64,000 nucleotides of DNA from Bordetella genomosp. 13. GTDB taxonomy: Bacteria; Pseudomonadota; Gammaproteobacteria; Burkholderiales; Burkholderiaceae_B. This document shows positions 52,616 to 61,309 of this stretch, one piece after another. The position numbers were made by a program, and so were the translations under genes. Location of the stretch: the NCBI RefSeq assembly GCF_002119665.1, contig NZ_CP021111.1, positions 4,650,001-4,714,000 of the forward strand, in the 5' to 3' direction. The notes below the pieces were generated by a model. The model saw only the letters and a program-made list of their open reading frames with translations, was not told the DNA's origin and ran no database searches. How positions within the stretch are numbered: position 1 is the stretch's first letter; each line of letters opens with the position of its first letter.

Positions 52616-53842
52616 ATGGCCGTCAATCTGCAGATCCCCTCCGAATCCGAAATTTTCCCCGTCGCCGGTGTCGAAATCGGCGTCACCGAGGCGGGCATCC
52701 GCAAGGCAGGGCGCCGCGACCTGACGGTCTTCCGCCTGGCCGAAGGCAGCAGCGTGGCGGGCGTGTTCACGCGCAACCGCTTCCGCGCCGCTCCGGTGCA
52801 GGTCTGCGAAAAACACCTGGCCTCGGGCGGACCGGTGCGCGCGCTGGTCATCAACACCGGCAACGCCAATGCCGGCACCGGCGCCGACGGCCTGAAGCGC
52901 GCCCAGGACACCTGCTCCGCGCTGGGCCGCCTGCTGGACGTGCCTGCCGAACAGATCCTGCCGTTCTCCACCGGCGTCATCCTCGAGCCGCTGCCGCTGG
53001 ACCGCCTGACGGCCGGCCTGCCGGGCGCGATCGCCAAGCTGGCGCCCGACCAGTGGTTCGATGCCGCGCACGGCATCATGACCACCGACACGCTGCCCAA
53101 GATCCATTCGCGCCGCATCGACGTGGCAGGCAAGATGGTAAGCATCACCGGCATCAGCAAGGGCGCGGGCATGATCCGCCCCAACATGGCCACCATGCTG
53201 AGCTTCCTGGCCACCGACGCCGCCATCGAGCAGCCGCTGCTGCGCAAACTGGCCGTGCAGATCGCCGACCAGTCGTTCAACCGCATCACGGTCGATGGCG
53301 ATACCTCCACCAACGATTCGTTCATCCTGATCGCCACCGGCAAGTCGGGCGTGGCCATCTCGTCCGAATCCGATGCCGCTTACGCGGCCGTGGTGCAGGC
53401 GTTGACCGAGGCCGCCGCCGACCTGGCGCAGAAGATCGTGCGCGATGCCGAAGGCGCCACCAAGTTCATGACGATCCGCGTCGAGGAAGCCGGCAGCACC
53501 GAAGAGGCGCTGAAGGTGGCGTATGCGGTGGCCCACTCGCCGCTGGTCAAGACCGCCTTCTTCGCGTCCGACCCCAACCTGGGCCGCATCCTGGCGGCCA
53601 TCGGCTACGCCGGCATCGATGACCTGGACGTCTCGCGCATCCGCCTCTGGCTCGGCGACGTGCTGGTGGCCGTCGACGGCGGGCGCAATCCCTCGTACCA
53701 GGAAACGGACGGCCAACGCGTGATGAAGGAAGCCGAGATCGTCGTGCGCATCGCGCTGGGCCGCGGCCAGGTGGCCGACACGGTCTACACCTGCGACTTC
53801 TCGCACGAGTACGTCAGCATCAACGCCGACTATCGCTCGTGA
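52616..53842 (+). CDS. argJ: Bifunctional glutamate N-acetyltransferase / amino-acid acetyltransferase ArgJ
   Basis: Ornithine acetyltransferase of 408 residues for arginine synthesis. It moves the acetyl group from N-acetylornithine to glutamate and may also use acetyl-CoA. The protein self-cleaves at Ala-Thr in [16 protein letters not shown], the Thr becoming the nucleophile. Other motifs are [31 protein letters not shown] and the C-terminal [14 protein letters not shown]. The ATG at 52616 follows a 162-bp divergent gap. It is followed after 31 bp by a DUF815 gene, then the Nudix fusion. Confidence 0.96.
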   Translation: MAVNLQIPSESEIFPVAGVEIGVTEAGIRKAGRRDLTVFRLAEGSSVAGVFTRNRFRAAPVQVCEKHLASGGPVRALVINTGNANAGTGADGLKRAQDTCSALGRLLDVPAEQILPFSTGVILEPLPLDRLTAGLPGAIAKLAPDQWFDAAHGIMTTDTLPKIHSRRIDVAGKMVSITGISKGAGMIRPNMATMLSFLATDAAIEQPLLRKLAVQIADQSFNRITVDGDTSTNDSFILIATGKSGVAISSESDAAYAAVVQALTEAAADLAQKIVRDAEGATKFMTIRVEEAGSTEEALKVAYAVAHSPLVKTAFFASDPNLGRILAAIGYAGIDDLDVSRIRLWLGDVLVAVDGGRNPSYQETDGQRVMKEAEIVVRIALGRGQVADTVYTCDFSHEYVSINADYRS

Positions 53843-53873
53843 TCGCCTCGCCGCCCCGCAACCCCGCCGAAAG

Positions 53874-54749
53874 ATGATGGAATCCAATCCCACCGACATG
53901 TCCCGCCTGCTGGCGCGCGCCGAGCGCGTGCTGGCGCAGCTCGAAGCCTGGCTGCCGCCCGCCCCGCCCGACATCGACTGGACCGCCCATGCCTACCGCT
54001 GGCGCAAGCGCGGCTCGCGCGGCTGGCTGGACGCGGTCCGCCACGTCGCGCGCATCGAACTGGACGACCTGCAGCACATCGAGCGCCAGAAGGACATCAT
54101 CGACCGCAACACGCGCCAGTTCCTGCAGAAGAAGCCGGCCAACAACGTGCTGATGACGGGCGCGCGCGGCACCGGCAAGAGCTCGCTGGTGAAGGCCATG
54201 CTGGCGTCGTACGGCGAGCAGGGCCTGCGGCTGGTGGAAGTCGACAAGTCCGACCTGGGCGACCTGCCCGACATCGTCGAACTGGTCGCGGGCCGGCCCG
54301 AACGCTACATCGTGTTCTGCGACGACCTGTCGTTCGAGGAAGGCGAAGCGGGCTACAAGGCGCTGAAGTCGGTGCTGGACGGCTCGGTGTCGGCCTCGGG
54401 CGACAACGTGCTGATCTACGCCACGTCGAACCGCCGCCACCTGATGCCCGAGTACATGAGCGAGAACCTGCAGGCCCGGCACCAGCCCGACGGAGAGATC
54501 CATCCCGGTGAGACCGTCGAGGAGAAGATCTCGCTGTCCGAGCGCTTCGGGCTGTGGCTGTCGTTCTACCCGTTCAAGCAGGACGACTATCTGGACATCG
54601 TGCGCCACTGGCTGCGCGAGCTGAAGTGCCCGGCCGACCAGATCGAGCCTTCGCGCACCGAGGCGCTGCAATGGGCGCTGGAACGCGGCTCGCGCTCGGG
54701 GCGGGTGGCGTACCAGTTTGCGCGTGACTGGGCCGCGCGCCATGTCTGA
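53874..54749 (+). CDS. DUF815 family AAA-type ATPase
   Basis: Cytoplasmic P-loop ATPase of 291 residues of the DUF815 group; role unknown. Walker A is VLMTGARGTGKSSLVKAML and Walker B YIVFCDDLSFEEGE; the sensor-like NVLIYATSNRRHLMPEYM follows. The C-terminal part (LRELKCPADQIEPSRTEALQ to RSGRVAYQFARDW) is a helical lid typical of the family. In proteobacteria the gene is often next to a mutT-type gene, as here: the stop overlaps the next start by 8 bp. The protein begins with MMESNPTDMSRLL; either of the two initial Met is possible. Confidence 0.88.
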   Translation: MMESNPTDMSRLLARAERVLAQLEAWLPPAPPDIDWTAHAYRWRKRGSRGWLDAVRHVARIELDDLQHIERQKDIIDRNTRQFLQKKPANNVLMTGARGTGKSSLVKAMLASYGEQGLRLVEVDKSDLGDLPDIVELVAGRPERYIVFCDDLSFEEGEAGYKALKSVLDGSVSASGDNVLIYATSNRRHLMPEYMSENLQARHQPDGEIHPGETVEEKISLSERFGLWLSFYPFKQDDYLDIVRHWLRELKCPADQIEPSRTEALQWALERGSRSGRVAYQFARDWAARHV

Positions 54750-55719
54750 GCCGCGCGGAACCGACAAGATCATCGACGTCGCCGCGGGCCTGATCCTGCG
54801 TCCGGATGGGCAGTTGCTGCTGGGACAGCGGCCCGAAGGCAAGCCATGGTCGGGCTGGTGGGAACTGCCCGGCGGCAAGCTCGAGCCGGGCGAGACCGTG
54901 CTGCAGGCCCTGGCGCGCGAACTGCACGAAGAGATCGGCATCCGCGTCACCGAGGCGTGGCCGTGGGTAACCTATGTGCACGCCTATCCGCACACCACGG
55001 TGCGGCTGGCGTTCTGCCAGGTCACCGGCTGGGAAGGCGAGCCTCGCAGCCTCGAGAACCAGCGCCTTCAGTGGGTCGACCCGGCGCACGCCGGCGTGGT
55101 GGGCGACCTGCTGCCGGCCACATTGCCGCCGCTGCGCTGGCTGCAGCTTCCGACCACCTACGCCATCAGCGCCATCGGCTCGCCCGACGCGCTGCCCGCC
55201 TACCTGGCCCGGCTGGATGCCGCGCTGGCGGCCGGACTGAAGCTGGTGCAGCTGCGCGAGCCGCAATGGCCCGACGGCGCTGCCGCCGCCTCGCTGCATC
55301 AGGCCATGCAGGCCGTGCTGGCGCGGTGCCGGGCGGCGGGCGCGCGCCTGCTGGTCAACAGCGCGCATCCCGATGCGTGGTGGCGCGAGGCCGACGGCGT
55401 GCACCTGCGCGCCGCCGACGCCGCAGCCCTGCACGCCCGGCCCGAACTGCCGTCCGGCGCGCTGGTGGGCGTGTCGGCGCACGACAATGCCGAGGTGTTG
55501 CGCGCCCGCATGCTGGACGCCGATTTCGCGGTGCTGGGGCCGGTGCTGGCCACGGCCACGCATCCCGGCCAGCCCGGCATCGGATGGGCGGCGTTCACGG
55601 CGGGCATCCGCGATGCGGGACTGCCGGTGTACGCGCTGGGCGGGCAGTCGGAACAGACCCGCAACGAAGCGCGCCGGCATGGGGCGCACGGCATCGCGGG
55701 GATACGCGGGCTGGTGTAG
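54742..55719 (+). CDS. Nudix hydrolase fused to a ThiE-like domain
   Basis: Two-domain protein of 325 residues. The N-terminal MutT-type Nudix domain (about 1-135) has an exact Nudix box (GGKLEPGETVLQALARELHE, then EIGI), preceded by PWSGWWELP, which is the pattern of enzymes that hydrolyse oxidised (d)GTP. The C-terminal half (145-325) is a TIM-barrel of the thiamine-phosphate-synthase type (LKLVQLREPQWPD, LLVNSAHPDAWWREADGVHL, LGPVLATATHPGQPGIGW, VYALGG). This fusion is common in beta- and gammaproteobacteria, but the function of the ThiE half is unproven. It overlaps the DUF815 gene by 8 bp. Confidence 0.92.
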   Translation: MSEPRGTDKIIDVAAGLILRPDGQLLLGQRPEGKPWSGWWELPGGKLEPGETVLQALARELHEEIGIRVTEAWPWVTYVHAYPHTTVRLAFCQVTGWEGEPRSLENQRLQWVDPAHAGVVGDLLPATLPPLRWLQLPTTYAISAIGSPDALPAYLARLDAALAAGLKLVQLREPQWPDGAAAASLHQAMQAVLARCRAAGARLLVNSAHPDAWWREADGVHLRAADAAALHARPELPSGALVGVSAHDNAEVLRARMLDADFAVLGPVLATATHPGQPGIGWAAFTAGIRDAGLPVYALGGQSEQTRNEARRHGAHGIAGIRGLV

Positions 55720-55729
55720 GCCTGCGCAG

Positions 55730-56575
55730 TCAGCCTCTCGCGTCGTTGCCCGTGCAGCCCGGGCACGGCTGCGCCGCTGACTGCTCGCGCTGCGCGCGCG
55801 ACGCTTCGCGGAATGTGGCCTCTCCGGCATCGGACACCGCTACCCATTCTTTGTCGGGCTCGGCTCCCGCCACATAGCTGTCGTGCCAGTTCCACCATTT
55901 GTAGGTCGGCGTCTGGGGATAGCCCTCCGGAGAGTCCTCCCACAGCTCTTGGCGGCCCAGCGGCGTGACATCGAGATAGTTCCAGGTACTGCCCATCTGC
56001 TCGTCGCCGCGGTTGTTCAGGAAGTACGTGCGGAACACCCGGTCGCCCTCGCGAAAGAACACGTTCGTGCCATGCCATTCGTGCACGCCGAAGTCGGCAT
56101 CGAAGCCGTCCGTGATCGTGAACCACGGCATGCTCCACCCCATCCGCGCCTTCAGCCGGGCGATGTCGGCCTGCGAGGCGCGCGACACGAAGGCCAGCGT
56201 GGTGTCGCGCGCGTTGAGATGCGCGACATGGGCCACCTGGTCGGCCACCAGCGAGCAGCCGCGGCAGGCATGCTCGGGCCAGCCGTACACGCCCGGCTCG
56301 AAGAAGGCGCGATACACGATCAACTGCCGCCGCCCGTCGAACAGATCGATCAGGCTGGCCCGGCCCGCCGGCCCTTCGAATACGTATTGCCGGTCCACCG
56401 CCGTCCAGGGCATGCGCCGGCGCTCGGCCGCCAGCGCATCACGCGCCCGGGTCAGGGCCTTTTCCTTCACGAGCAACTGCTGGCGCGCCGCCTCCCATTC
56501 CTGCGGGGACACCACGGGCGGCGTGCGCATGATGGCCTGTCCTTCCTTCGGTCCGTTCCTTGCAGATGTCGTCAT
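55730..56575 (-). CDS. DUF899 family thioredoxin-like protein
   Basis: Protein of 281 residues of the DUF899 family. The core shows a thioredoxin-like arrangement with LIDLFDGRRQLIVYRAFFEP, the family motif EHACRGCSLVADQVAHVAHL (with CRGC), VSRASQADIARLKARMGWSM, and DFGVHEWHGTNVFFREGD. The C-terminal region is rich in Trp/Tyr (GSTWNYLDVTPLGRQELWED). Function is unknown; the family name suggests a redox role. The start MTTSARNGPKEGQ at 56575 has GGAGGG 8 nt upstream; an alternative ATG 15 codons later (56530) also has a usable site. It is convergent with the Nudix gene. Confidence 0.82.
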   Translation of the reverse strand: MTTSARNGPKEGQAIMRTPPVVSPQEWEAARQQLLVKEKALTRARDALAAERRRMPWTAVDRQYVFEGPAGRASLIDLFDGRRQLIVYRAFFEPGVYGWPEHACRGCSLVADQVAHVAHLNARDTTLAFVSRASQADIARLKARMGWSMPWFTITDGFDADFGVHEWHGTNVFFREGDRVFRTYFLNNRGDEQMGSTWNYLDVTPLGRQELWEDSPEGYPQTPTYKWWNWHDSYVAGAEPDKEWVAVSDAGEATFREASRAQREQSAAQPCPGCTGNDARG

Positions 56576-56717
56576 GGCTCTCGCCCTCCTGGCTGAATGC
56601 GCACGTCCCGCGGCGGACTGCGATGGACTGCGCAGGCGACGGCTGCCTGTGGGCGGGGCGTGATCAGCACATAGTGTTGTGCCAGGAAATGCGGTGGTGG
56701 GAGTAACAAATGTGGCG

Positions 56718-58193
56718 TCATTCGGCCGTCGTTGCGGCCTGCCCCCCATCCGGCGCCAGCCCGTCCCACCCGCCGCCCAGCGCCGCGATCAACTGCACGC
56801 TGGCCACCAGCCGGTCGCCGATCAGCGACAGGGCCGAGCGCTCGCTGCTGAGCGCCGTGGTCTGGATGGCCGCGACGTCCAGGTAATCGACCAGGCCCTC
56901 TTCGTACTGGTTGCGGATCAGCCTCAGCGATTCGCGAGACGCGTCCAGCGCGCGCGCCTGCACCACCTGCTCCTGCGCCAGCACGCGCAGCTGCACCAGA
57001 TAGTCCTCGACCTCGCGCAATGCGGTCAGCACCGACTGGCGGTAGGCGGCGGCCTGGGCGTCATAGGCAGCGCGGGCCTGGTCCACCTGCGCCTGGCGCG
57101 CGCCGCCGTCGAAGAGGGTCATGGCCAGCGACGGCCCCAGTGACCAGAAGCGGGCCGGCGCGCTAAGCCAGTCGGCAAAGCTGCCGTTGCGGAAGCCGCC
57201 ATCGGCGGACAGGACCAGGTCGGGAAACCAGGCCGACTCGGCCACGCCGATCTGCGCATTGGCCGCGGCGGCACGGCGCTCGGCGGCGGCCACGTCGGGT
57301 CTGCGCTCCAGCAGCTCCGAAGGCAGGCCGACCGGAATCTCGGGCAACTGCTGCGCGAAGTCCCGCGGCGGCAATGCGAAGCGCGAGGGCGGCTGGCCCG
57401 TCAGCACCGCGATGGCGTGCTCCAGCTGCCCGCGCTGCCAGTCCAGGTCCACCGACTGGACCCGCGCATTCTCCAGCTGCGCCGTGGCCACCGCCACGTC
57501 GGCCTTGCCCGCCACGCCGGCGTCGTACCGGTTGCGGTTCAGCTGCAGCGCCCTCTCGTAGGCCACGGTGGTGGCGTCCAGCAGGCGCTTCTGCTCGTCC
57601 AGCACGCGCAGCTGGAAATAGTTCTGCGCCAGCGCCGCCTGCGCGCTCAGCCGCGTGGCGGCCAGGTCGGCGGCGGATGCCTGCGCGCTGGCACGGCTGG
57701 ATTCGAGGTCGCGGCGCAGGCGGCCCCACAGGTCCAGCTCCCAGCTGACGCTGCCGGTCAGCGCATACTGGTTGCCCACCGAATTGCCCGACCCCGAGCC
57801 GCCGTTGCCCGCGCCCGAACGCGTGACGCCGGCGCTGGCGCCGACAGCGGGATAGAAGCCGGCGCGCGACGACTGCACCAGCGCCTGCGCCTGCCGGTAG
57901 TTGGCCTCGGCCACGGCCACGTCCTGATTGGCGGCATTCAGCTGCACCATCAGGCCGTCCAGCACGTCGTCGCCATAGACGCGCCACCATAGTCCGCGCG
58001 ACACGTCGTCGCGAGGATGAGCGGGCTTCCAGCCCGGCACCCGCTCCTGGCCTTCCTTGTAGCCCATGCCCACGTCGATGGCCGGACGCTGGTAGTCGGG
58101 GCCCACCGCGCAGGCGGACAGCGCCACGCAAAGCAGCAGCGCGCCGGCGCGCAGCACAGGACGGAGAAGACGATGACGAACGGCTCGGGTCAT
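56718..58193 (-). CDS. RND efflux outer membrane factor (NodT/OprM-like lipoprotein)
   Basis: Outer-membrane channel of a tripartite efflux pump, 491 residues. The N-terminal signal peptide ends in the lipobox LSAC ([15 protein letters not shown]), so the mature protein is lipidated. Two copies of the outer-membrane efflux pattern follow, with long helical repeats ([40 protein letters not shown]; and later [40 protein letters not shown]). The start at 58193 overlaps the mdtC stop by 4 bp, so it is the third gene of the efflux operon. The frame extending to 59855 lies inside mdtC and was rejected. Confidence 0.93.
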   Translation of the reverse strand: MTRAVRHRLLRPVLRAGALLLCVALSACAVGPDYQRPAIDVGMGYKEGQERVPGWKPAHPRDDVSRGLWWRVYGDDVLDGLMVQLNAANQDVAVAEANYRQAQALVQSSRAGFYPAVGASAGVTRSGAGNGGSGSGNSVGNQYALTGSVSWELDLWGRLRRDLESSRASAQASAADLAATRLSAQAALAQNYFQLRVLDEQKRLLDATTVAYERALQLNRNRYDAGVAGKADVAVATAQLENARVQSVDLDWQRGQLEHAIAVLTGQPPSRFALPPRDFAQQLPEIPVGLPSELLERRPDVAAAERRAAAANAQIGVAESAWFPDLVLSADGGFRNGSFADWLSAPARFWSLGPSLAMTLFDGGARQAQVDQARAAYDAQAAAYRQSVLTALREVEDYLVQLRVLAQEQVVQARALDASRESLRLIRNQYEEGLVDYLDVAAIQTTALSSERSALSLIGDRLVASVQLIAALGGGWDGLAPDGGQAATTAE

Positions 58194-61100
58194 GGGCGGG
58201 ATGCGTGATGGTCGAGACCGCCGCGGCGGCGCGCGGCCCACAGGCGGAAACGATCGAGGTACAGATACACCACGGGGGTGGTGTACAGCGTGAGAATCTG
58301 GCTGAGCACCAGGCCGCCGACGATGGTGATGCCCAGGGGCTGGCGCATCTCGACGCCCGGGCCCGTGGCCAGCACCAGAGGCAGCGCGCCGAAGATGGCG
58401 GCCAGCGTGGTCATCATGATGGGACGGAAGCGCGTCTGGCAGGCCTCGAAGATGGCCTCGCGCGGCGACAGGCCGCGCCTGCGCTCGGCCTCGAGCGCGA
58501 AATCGACCATCATGATGGCGTTCTTCTTCACGATGCCGATCAGCAGGAACACGCCGATCAGCGCGATCAGCGTGAACTCGCTGCCCAGCACCATCAGCGC
58601 CAGCAAGGCGCCGATGCCCGCCGACGGCAGCGTCGACAGAATGGTGAGCGGATGCACCAGGCTTTCGTACAGCATGCCCAGCACGATATACATGGTGACC
58701 AGCGCCGCCAAGATCAGCCACGGTTGCTGGGCCAGCGTCTTCTGCAGCTCGGCCGCCGTGCCCTGGAAGCCGGCCTGTATCTGGTCGGAGGGCAGGCCGA
58801 TGCGTGCCACGGCCGCGTCGATGGCCGCCGTGGCCTGGCCCAGCGACACGCCGGGCGCCAGGCTGAACGACACGGAGTCGGCCACGAACATGCCCTGGTG
58901 GTACACGCGCAGCGGCGCATTGCCGACCTGGTAGCTCGCCACCGCGGCCAGCGGCACGCGCTGCCCCGCGTCGGTGATCACATACACATCTTTCAGCGAA
59001 TCGGGATCTCGTGCGAACTGCTGGTTCACGCCCATCACCACGCGGTACTGGTTGAGCGGGCCGTACATCACCGACACCTGCCGCTGGCTGAACGAGTTGT
59101 TCAGCACCGCGGAGATCGACGCCATGCTGATGCCCAGCCGGCTGGCCGCCTCGCGGTCGATCACCAGGTTGACCTGGCGGCCCTTGTCCTCGGCGGCGTT
59201 GTCCACGTCGGTCAGTTCCGGCAGCGTCGCCATCGCCCGCTGCACGCGCGGCAGCCAGGTACGCAGCAGGTTCAGGTCGCCGGTCAGCAGCGCGTACTCG
59301 TACGAGCCCTGCGTGGCGCGCGCGCCGACGCGGATGTCCTGCTGCGACACCAGGAACATGCGGGCGCCCGGTTCGCGCTGCAGCCGCGCGCGCAGCCGGT
59401 TGATGATCTCGTCCGCGCTGGCCTGGCGCACCTCCAGCGGCTTCAGCTGCACCTGCACGAAACTGCTGTTGCTGCCGCCCCGGCCGCCGGCGTAGGCGGT
59501 GACGCTTTCCACCGCGGGGTCCTGCATCAGCACCTTGCGGAAGTGCTCCAGCTTGGGCACGGTGGACTGGAAGGACGAGCCCTGGTCGGCGCGAAAGAAC
59601 CCCAGCAGCTGCCCGGTATCCTGCTGCGGGAAGAAGCCCTTGGGCACGACGGTGTACAGGTAGACGTTCAGGGCGATGGTGCCGGCCAGCACCAGCATCG
59701 TCAGCCTGGCGTGCCGCAAAACCCATTGCAGGCTGCCCGCGTAGCCGCGCTGCATGCCGCCCATCATGGCGTCCAGCGCGCGGGCCACGCGGCCGGGCTG
59801 GCGCGCTTCGCGCTCGCGCCCCCCGGATGGTTCGGCGCGCAGCAGGCGGGCGCACATCATGGGCGTCAGGGTAAGCGACACCACCAGCGACACCAGAATG
59901 GCCGCGGACAGCGTGACGGCGAACTCACGGAACAGACGGCCCACCACCCCGCCCATCAGCAGGATGGGAATGAACACCGCGATCAGCGACAGGCTCATGG
60001 ACACCACGGTGAAGCCGACCTCGCGCGAGCCGCGCAGCGCCGCGCGCATGGGCGAGGCGCCCCGCTCGATGTGGCGCATGATGTTCTCGAGAACCACGAT
60101 GGCATCGTCCACCACGAAGCCGGTGGCCACGATCAGGGCCATCAGCGAAATGGTGTTGAGCGTGTAGCCGCACAGGTACATGACGCAGAAGGTGCCCACC
60201 AGGGACACCGGCACCGCCACGCTGGGGATGATCGCGGCGCGCCAGCGCCGCAGGAACAGCAGCACCACCATCACGACCAGGCCCACCGCGATGACAAGCG
60301 TCAGCTCGGCCTCGTGCAGCGAGGCGCGGATGCTGGGCGAGCGATCCTGCGCGACGCCGAGGCTGACGTCGCCGGGCAGGAAAGCCGCCAGCTGCGGCAG
60401 CTGCGCGCGCACCGCGTCCACCGTTTCGATGATGTTGGCGTCGGCCTGGCGCCGCACGATCAGCAGCACGGCGGGGCGGTCGTTGTAGAAGCCCGTCTGG
60501 AAGATGTCCTCGACCGAGTCCTCCACCCTGGCGACGTCCGACAACCGCACCGGCGCGCCGTCCCGCCATGCCACGATCAGGGGGCGATACTGCTCGGCGC
60601 TGTCGAGCTGGTCGCTGGCCATGATCTGCCAGTGATAGCTCTCGTTCTCGACCATGCCCTTGGGGCGGTTGGCATTGGCCGCCGACAGGGCCTGCCGCAC
60701 TTCCTCGAGCGACACACCGCGATTGGACAGGGCGCCCGGGATGAGGTCCACGCGCACGGCCGGCAGCGAACTTCCGCCCACCGTGACTTCGCCCACGCCG
60801 TTCACCTGCGCGAGCTTCTGCGCCACGATGGTGGTGGCCAGGTCGTACAGCTTGCCCTGCGTCAGCGTGCCCGACGTCATGGCCAGCGTCATGATGGGCG
60901 CGTCCGAGGGATTGGACTTGTGGTACGTGGGGTTGCTGCGCAGGCTGGTGGGCAGCAGCGAGCGCGCCGCGTTGATGGCCGCCTGCACGTCGCGCGCCGC
61001 GCTGTCGATGTCGCGCGAGATGTCGAACTGCAGGGTGACGCGGGTGGACCCTTGCGAACTGCTCGAGGTCATCTCGGTGACGCCCGCGATGCTGCCCAGC

Positions 61101-61309
61101 GAGCGTTCGAGCGGCGTCGCCACGCTGGACGCCATGGTCTCGGGGCTGGCGCCCGGAAGGGTGGCCGACACCGAGATGGTGGGAATGTCGACCTGCGGCA
61201 ACGGCGCCACCGGCAGCAGGAAATACGCCAGCCCGCCCACCAGCACCACGGCCAGGGACAGCAGCGTGGTGGCTACCGGGCGGACGATGAAGGGCGCGGA
61301 CAGGATCAT
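58190..61309 (-). CDS. mdtC: RND multidrug efflux permease MdtC
   Basis: Inner-membrane proton-driven RND transporter of 1039 residues, one half of the MdtB-MdtC heteromeric pump, which in E. coli exports bile salts and novobiocin. The protein shows the twelve-helix pattern: [20 protein letters not shown] at the N-terminus, the proton-relay helix with two Asp in [37 protein letters not shown] after helix 7, and [20 protein letters not shown] in helix 10-11. The start overlaps the mdtB stop (ATGA). The ordering mdtB-mdtC-outer membrane factor is as in Pseudomonas muxBC-opmB, so both names could apply. Confidence 0.93.
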   Translation of the reverse strand: MILSAPFIVRPVATTLLSLAVVLVGGLAYFLLPVAPLPQVDIPTISVSATLPGASPETMASSVATPLERSLGSIAGVTEMTSSSSQGSTRVTLQFDISRDIDSAARDVQAAINAARSLLPTSLRSNPTYHKSNPSDAPIMTLAMTSGTLTQGKLYDLATTIVAQKLAQVNGVGEVTVGGSSLPAVRVDLIPGALSNRGVSLEEVRQALSAANANRPKGMVENESYHWQIMASDQLDSAEQYRPLIVAWRDGAPVRLSDVARVEDSVEDIFQTGFYNDRPAVLLIVRRQADANIIETVDAVRAQLPQLAAFLPGDVSLGVAQDRSPSIRASLHEAELTLVIAVGLVVMVVLLFLRRWRAAIIPSVAVPVSLVGTFCVMYLCGYTLNTISLMALIVATGFVVDDAIVVLENIMRHIERGASPMRAALRGSREVGFTVVSMSLSLIAVFIPILLMGGVVGRLFREFAVTLSAAILVSLVVSLTLTPMMCARLLRAEPSGGREREARQPGRVARALDAMMGGMQRGYAGSLQWVLRHARLTMLVLAGTIALNVYLYTVVPKGFFPQQDTGQLLGFFRADQGSSFQSTVPKLEHFRKVLMQDPAVESVTAYAGGRGGSNSSFVQVQLKPLEVRQASADEIINRLRARLQREPGARMFLVSQQDIRVGARATQGSYEYALLTGDLNLLRTWLPRVQRAMATLPELTDVDNAAEDKGRQVNLVIDREAASRLGISMASISAVLNNSFSQRQVSVMYGPLNQYRVVMGVNQQFARDPDSLKDVYVITDAGQRVPLAAVASYQVGNAPLRVYHQGMFVADSVSFSLAPGVSLGQATAAIDAAVARIGLPSDQIQAGFQGTAAELQKTLAQQPWLILAALVTMYIVLGMLYESLVHPLTILSTLPSAGIGALLALMVLGSEFTLIALIGVFLLIGIVKKNAIMMVDFALEAERRRGLSPREAIFEACQTRFRPIMMTTLAAIFGALPLVLATGPGVEMRQPLGITIVGGLVLSQILTLYTTPVVYLYLDRFRLWAARRRGGLDHHASRP

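Noticed and set aside
56718..59855. An apparent 1045-residue protein including the outer membrane factor
   Set aside because: The N-terminal half is an out-of-frame reading of mdtC; the lipoprotein signal starts at 58193.
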